Shown: in pieces, positions 4,695 to 6,850 of the stretch | How positions within the stretch are numbered: the first letter of the stretch is position 1 | How the letters are laid out: each line of letters opens with the position of its first letter | Origin: JACKJA01 sp050297015 | GTDB taxonomy: Bacteria > Pseudomonadota > Alphaproteobacteria > Micavibrionales > Micavibrionaceae | Direction: 5' to 3' | Assembly: GCA_050297015.1 (NCBI GenBank) | Contig: JBNKRZ010000031.1 | Span: 1 to 6,850, forward strand | Length of the DNA: 6,850 nt | Made by a program: the position numbers and the translations under genes | The notes under the pieces: generated by a model | Databases searched by the model: none | The model's input: the letters and a program-made list of their open reading frames with translations, nothing else | Told to the model about the DNA's origin: nothing

Positions 4695-5535
4695 ATAAGT
4701 CACGCCCGGCTTTATAAGTCTCCACCGCGCCGGGGCGGGTGCGGACAATCAAACGGTCAGATTCCCGCGCATCAATCACAGTTAGATCCTTGTCGAGCAA
4801 GCCGTCATCTTCCTGTGCCACGGCCAGCCGCCGCAGGGCAAAGCCCGCATCATCCTCCGGCAGTTTCACCTTAATACCACTCTTTAAAGTCAAATCCCAC
4901 CGACGATCTCCAACACGGGAAGCAGCCTCCACCCGCGCCTTTAACAACGGCTCCGCATTCAGCAAATCTATCAAGGCCGGCGCTTTTGCAGGGGCATCTT
5001 CCCCCACAACAATAATGAGATTCTTGAACGGCAGTAATTCACTATCCGTCAGGGTCACACCCTCCTCATCAATTACGCGAATTTTGCCCTTGTTTTGCCA
5101 CAGCGCCAAGGGCACACGTTCGGTTAGCCTGATATAAATCGTATCCGGCAAACGCCGTTCGACATGGGCGCTATTCACCCACGCAATACGCTCGATCAAT
5201 TCACGCGCTTCCGCCGGGTTAAAAGCAAACAGCGGATCGCCTTTCTCAATATTAATAAGCGCGCGCAACACATCGGCATCTGTATTCACGCGGCCCTCGA
5301 CCAGGATATCTTCCACCGTAAAACCAAGCCCAGAGGCAAAATCATAAGCCTTATGCTCGACCCAAAGCGCCCCGCGCGACACCGCGCCGCTTAAAACAAC
5401 CCACGCCCCCAACCACAATACAAAAACAACCACGCCAACGACGATTCCCACACGGCGGGCGAGCATCACCAAACGCTGCGTTTTTGCGCTTAAGCGGCGG
5501 CTGCTTTTTCTTTTTGTTGTTCGAGAGCGTGACAT
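4693..5535 (-). CDS. ftsQ: Cell division protein FtsQ (280 aa)
   Basis: FtsQ is a bitopic inner-membrane protein that connects the cytoplasmic ring to FtsB, FtsL and the septal peptidoglycan synthases in the periplasm. It begins with a very basic cytoplasmic tail (MSRSRTTKRKSSRR), followed by one membrane helix at about residues 29-49. A POTRA domain follows at about 72-141, starting FTVEDILVEGR and ending with the typical LPDTIYIRLTERVPLALW. The FtsQ-type beta domain runs from about 144 to 265 and includes IRVIDEEGV. Length is within the family range. The ribosome binding site AGAAGGA overlaps the stop codon of the upstream reductase gene and lies 10 bases before the ATG, which implies cotranscription and possibly coupled translation. 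Confidence 0.95.
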   Translation of the reverse strand: MSRSRTTKRKSSRRLSAKTQRLVMLARRVGIVVGVVVFVLWLGAWVVLSGAVSRGALWVEHKAYDFASGLGFTVEDILVEGRVNTDADVLRALINIEKGDPLFAFNPAEARELIERIAWVNSAHVERRLPDTIYIRLTERVPLALWQNKGKIRVIDEEGVTLTDSELLPFKNLIIVVGEDAPAKAPALIDLLNAEPLLKARVEAASRVGDRRWDLTLKSGIKVKLPEDDAGFALRRLAVAQEDDGLLDKDLTVIDARESDRLIVRTRPGAVETYKAGRDL

Positions 5536-5545
5536 TAAATGCTAA

Positions 5546-5553
5546 TCCTTCTA
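5546..5553 (-). promoter_or_regulatory. ftsQ ribosome binding site fused to the reductase stop codon
   Basis: The minus-strand sequence TAGAAGGA contains the reductase stop TAG, whose last two bases are part of the AGAAGGA ribosome binding site for ftsQ. Ribosomes ending the reductase would sit directly on the ftsQ start region. Confidence 0.7.
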
Positions 5554-6594
5554 GTAAGGAACGGGATACTGCCGCCGGACTTCCGCAATATCGGCCAGCA
5601 CTTCATCAGAAAGCGTAATATCAATCGAAGCGATGTTGGATTTGAGTTGCTCCATGCTCGTCGCGCCAATGATGTTCGCCGTCACGAACGGACGGTCATT
5701 CACAAAGGCCAGCGCCATCTGGCACACATCCAGCCCGTGTTTTTCCGCGACAGCCATATAAGCACGCACGGCATCATGGGCCTGCGGCTCATCCCGGAAC
5801 AGCTTGCGTTCATCCAAAGACCAGCGTGTTCCTTCCGGCCGCGCGCCGTCCAGATATTTTCCGCTAATCATCCCCCCCGCCAGCGGCGACCACGCCAGCA
5901 AACCAATATCCTCTGTCAGCGAGACTTCCGCCATATCCCAATCAAACAGACGGTAAAGCAAGCTGTATTCATTCTGGATCGACACCATACGTGGCAGACC
6001 GCGTTCTTCGGCCAGACGCAAATATTTCATCGTCCCCCATGCCATTTCATTAGAAATACCGGCATGACGGATTTTCCCAGCCTTCACCAGTTCGTCGAGT
6101 GTTTCGAGCACCTCAACAAAATGAGCCTCCTCCGCTTGGGGGTCGATAGTCTGTGGCGCAAAATCCCAACGGTTAGCAAAATGGTAGGCGCCCCGGCGCG
6201 GAAAATGGATTTGGTACAAATCAATATAATCGGTTTGCAGACGTTTCAAGCTACCTTCAATGGCTTCAAGAATATTGGCGCGGTCAATCCCCGCTCCGCC
6301 CCTTATCCACGGCAGAATTCCACCCGACATTTTAGAAGCCAAAACCACCTTTTCCCGCCGGGACTTGTCTGCAATAAACCAGTTCCCGATGATCGTTTCC
6401 GTCTTGCCGTAAGTCTCTGGCAGCGGCGGCACCGCATACATCTCCGCCGTGTCGAAGAAATTCACACCCCGGCTCAGAGCATAATCCATTTGCTCATGGC
6501 CTTCTTCCTGCGTGTTCTGCCGCCCCCACGTCATGGTGCCGAGGCAAATCACACTCACATCCAAATCAGTCCGCCCCAGTTTACGGTATTTCAT
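5551..6594 (-). CDS. Tas-like aldo/keto reductase (347 aa)
   Basis: This is a cytoplasmic NADPH-dependent aldo/keto reductase of TIM-barrel fold, closest by recall to E. coli Tas. Shared features include GLGTM-type CLGTMTWG (17-24), the FDTAEMY-VPP-PETYGKTE block (47-66), SLKRLQTDYIDLYQIHFP (115-132) and AGKIRHAGISNEMAWG (172-187). The length is nearly that of Tas (346 by recall). The catalytic tetrad is intact: Asp48, Tyr53, Lys88 and His130. GATSMEQLKSNI (310-321) is the usual C-terminal cofactor-binding segment. The physiological substrate is unknown; in E. coli, tas suppresses a tyrosine requirement under starvation. The start at 6594 has AGGAG (6606-6602) 7 bases upstream. It ends 15 bases before ftsQ, in the position where ddl is often found in this cluster. 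Confidence 0.93.
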   Translation of the reverse strand: MKYRKLGRTDLDVSVICLGTMTWGRQNTQEEGHEQMDYALSRGVNFFDTAEMYAVPPLPETYGKTETIIGNWFIADKSRREKVVLASKMSGGILPWIRGGAGIDRANILEAIEGSLKRLQTDYIDLYQIHFPRRGAYHFANRWDFAPQTIDPQAEEAHFVEVLETLDELVKAGKIRHAGISNEMAWGTMKYLRLAEERGLPRMVSIQNEYSLLYRLFDWDMAEVSLTEDIGLLAWSPLAGGMISGKYLDGARPEGTRWSLDERKLFRDEPQAHDAVRAYMAVAEKHGLDVCQMALAFVNDRPFVTANIIGATSMEQLKSNIASIDITLSDEVLADIAEVRRQYPVPY

Positions 6595-6613
6595 ATTTTA
6601 ACTCCTGCTTTTG

Positions 6614-6648
6614 TTTCACCACAGAGTACACAGAGGGCACGGAGAAAA
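6614..6648. repeat. Dispersed repeat B, copy 2
   Basis: This begins tttcaccacagagtacacag and is related to 615-653 in the same orientation. It lies just upstream of the reductase ribosome binding site, so the 5' untranslated region of the reductase-fts transcript probably contains or starts near it. I see no good promoter between it and the gene. Confidence 0.7.
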
Positions 6649-6683
6649 CAAAAGAAAAGTCGTCATGGCGCACACGCCCTTCC

Positions 6684-6720
6684 CGTCATCCCGAACATCG
6701 TGAAACTATGGAGGGATCTT
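6684..6720. repeat. Dispersed repeat of the GTCATCCCGAA...GAGGGATCTT type
   Basis: The stretch from GTCATCCCGAAC to GGAGGGATCTT has the form of a short intergenic repeat found in many bacteria. Only one copy is in this window, so the call rests on recall and on the related CGTCATCCC beginnings at 581 and elsewhere. The second mobile element copy begins 11 bases after it. Confidence 0.45.
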
Positions 6721-6731
6721 TACCGTTTGCA

Positions 6732-6850
6732 TAGATACTGTAGTCACGAGTTATGCCTATTTCTGTTCGTTTTTCAGATAAAAGGATCAAGTTTTTGGTC
6801 CGCAGGACATGCCAAAGCATATTCAAGGAGCAAAAACGATGATAACTTTA
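6732..6850 (+). mobile_element. Second copy of the MITE-like element, truncated by the window end
   Basis: The first 119 bases match 831-949 without gaps and with only three differences, at positions equivalent to 847, 848 and 856, all within the terminal repeat. From the equivalent of 857 on, all 93 bases are identical, including the inner repeat arm, the AAGGAG ribosome binding site and the ATG (6839-6841; equivalent of the one at 938). The left end again follows TA context. The element runs off the window, so its true length and any cargo are unknown. Confidence 0.85.
6839..6850 (+). CDS. Start of the element-borne ORF, copy 2 (partial)
   Basis: Only four codons (MITL) are inside the window. 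The AAGGAG ribosome binding site with 8-base spacing is the same as in copy 1. Whether it continues as the 55-residue frame or as a longer gene cannot be seen. Confidence 0.35.

Noticed and set aside
6303..6311. TTATCCACG, a near DnaA box
   Set aside because: It lies inside the reductase coding sequence, has a mismatch at the last base and stands alone; likely chance.
6620..6655. Weak -35/-10 pair upstream of the reductase (TTGTTT and TACTCT, minus strand)
   Set aside because: Each hexamer matches only about half of the consensus and lies in a dispersed repeat; too weak to call.

Overview
The window looks like the chromosome of an alphaproteobacterium. It carries ftsQ, ftsA and ftsZ, all on the minus strand and reading from high to low coordinates. 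FtsZ has a very long Pro/Gln/Ser-rich linker and ends in LDIPAFLRRQ, the kind of C-terminal peptide seen in alphaproteobacterial FtsZ. The intergenic DNA is rich in short dispersed palindromic repeats. I cannot name the genus from sequence alone.

Layout. Positions 1-830 hold no convincing gene; they are a patchwork of at least four dispersed repeat families and several strong hairpins. Positions 831-1104 are a small MITE-like element with 34-bp imperfect terminal inverted repeats, TA at both ends, an inner inverted repeat and a short ORF with a good ribosome binding site. A rho-independent terminator (1128-1156, minus strand) closes the division operon. ftsZ (1192-2994) follows, then a 352-bp leader carrying DnaA boxes and five GANTC sites, then ftsA (3347-4615), a 77-bp gap that may encode a tiny hydrophobic peptide, ftsQ (4693-5535), and a Tas-like aldo/keto reductase (5551-6594) only 15 bp upstream of ftsQ. 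Upstream of the reductase lie two more dispersed repeats and, at the right edge, a second direct copy of the MITE-like element, cut off by the window.

How the genes work together. FtsZ forms the cytokinetic ring, FtsA tethers it to the membrane, and FtsQ links the ring to the periplasmic peptidoglycan machinery. The usual neighbours (ddl and mur genes upstream, lpxC downstream) are missing: the reductase sits in the slot before ftsQ and the mobile element sits after the terminator. The ftsZ leader has the sequence features expected of cell-cycle control by DnaA and CcrM/GcrA, which is known in Caulobacter; here it is inferred from motifs only.

The least explained item is the duplicated MITE-like element, whose inner part (putative leader, ribosome binding site, start codon) is identical in both copies while the terminal repeat has diverged. 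It may be a non-autonomous mobile element carrying, or left over from, a secreted-protein gene.
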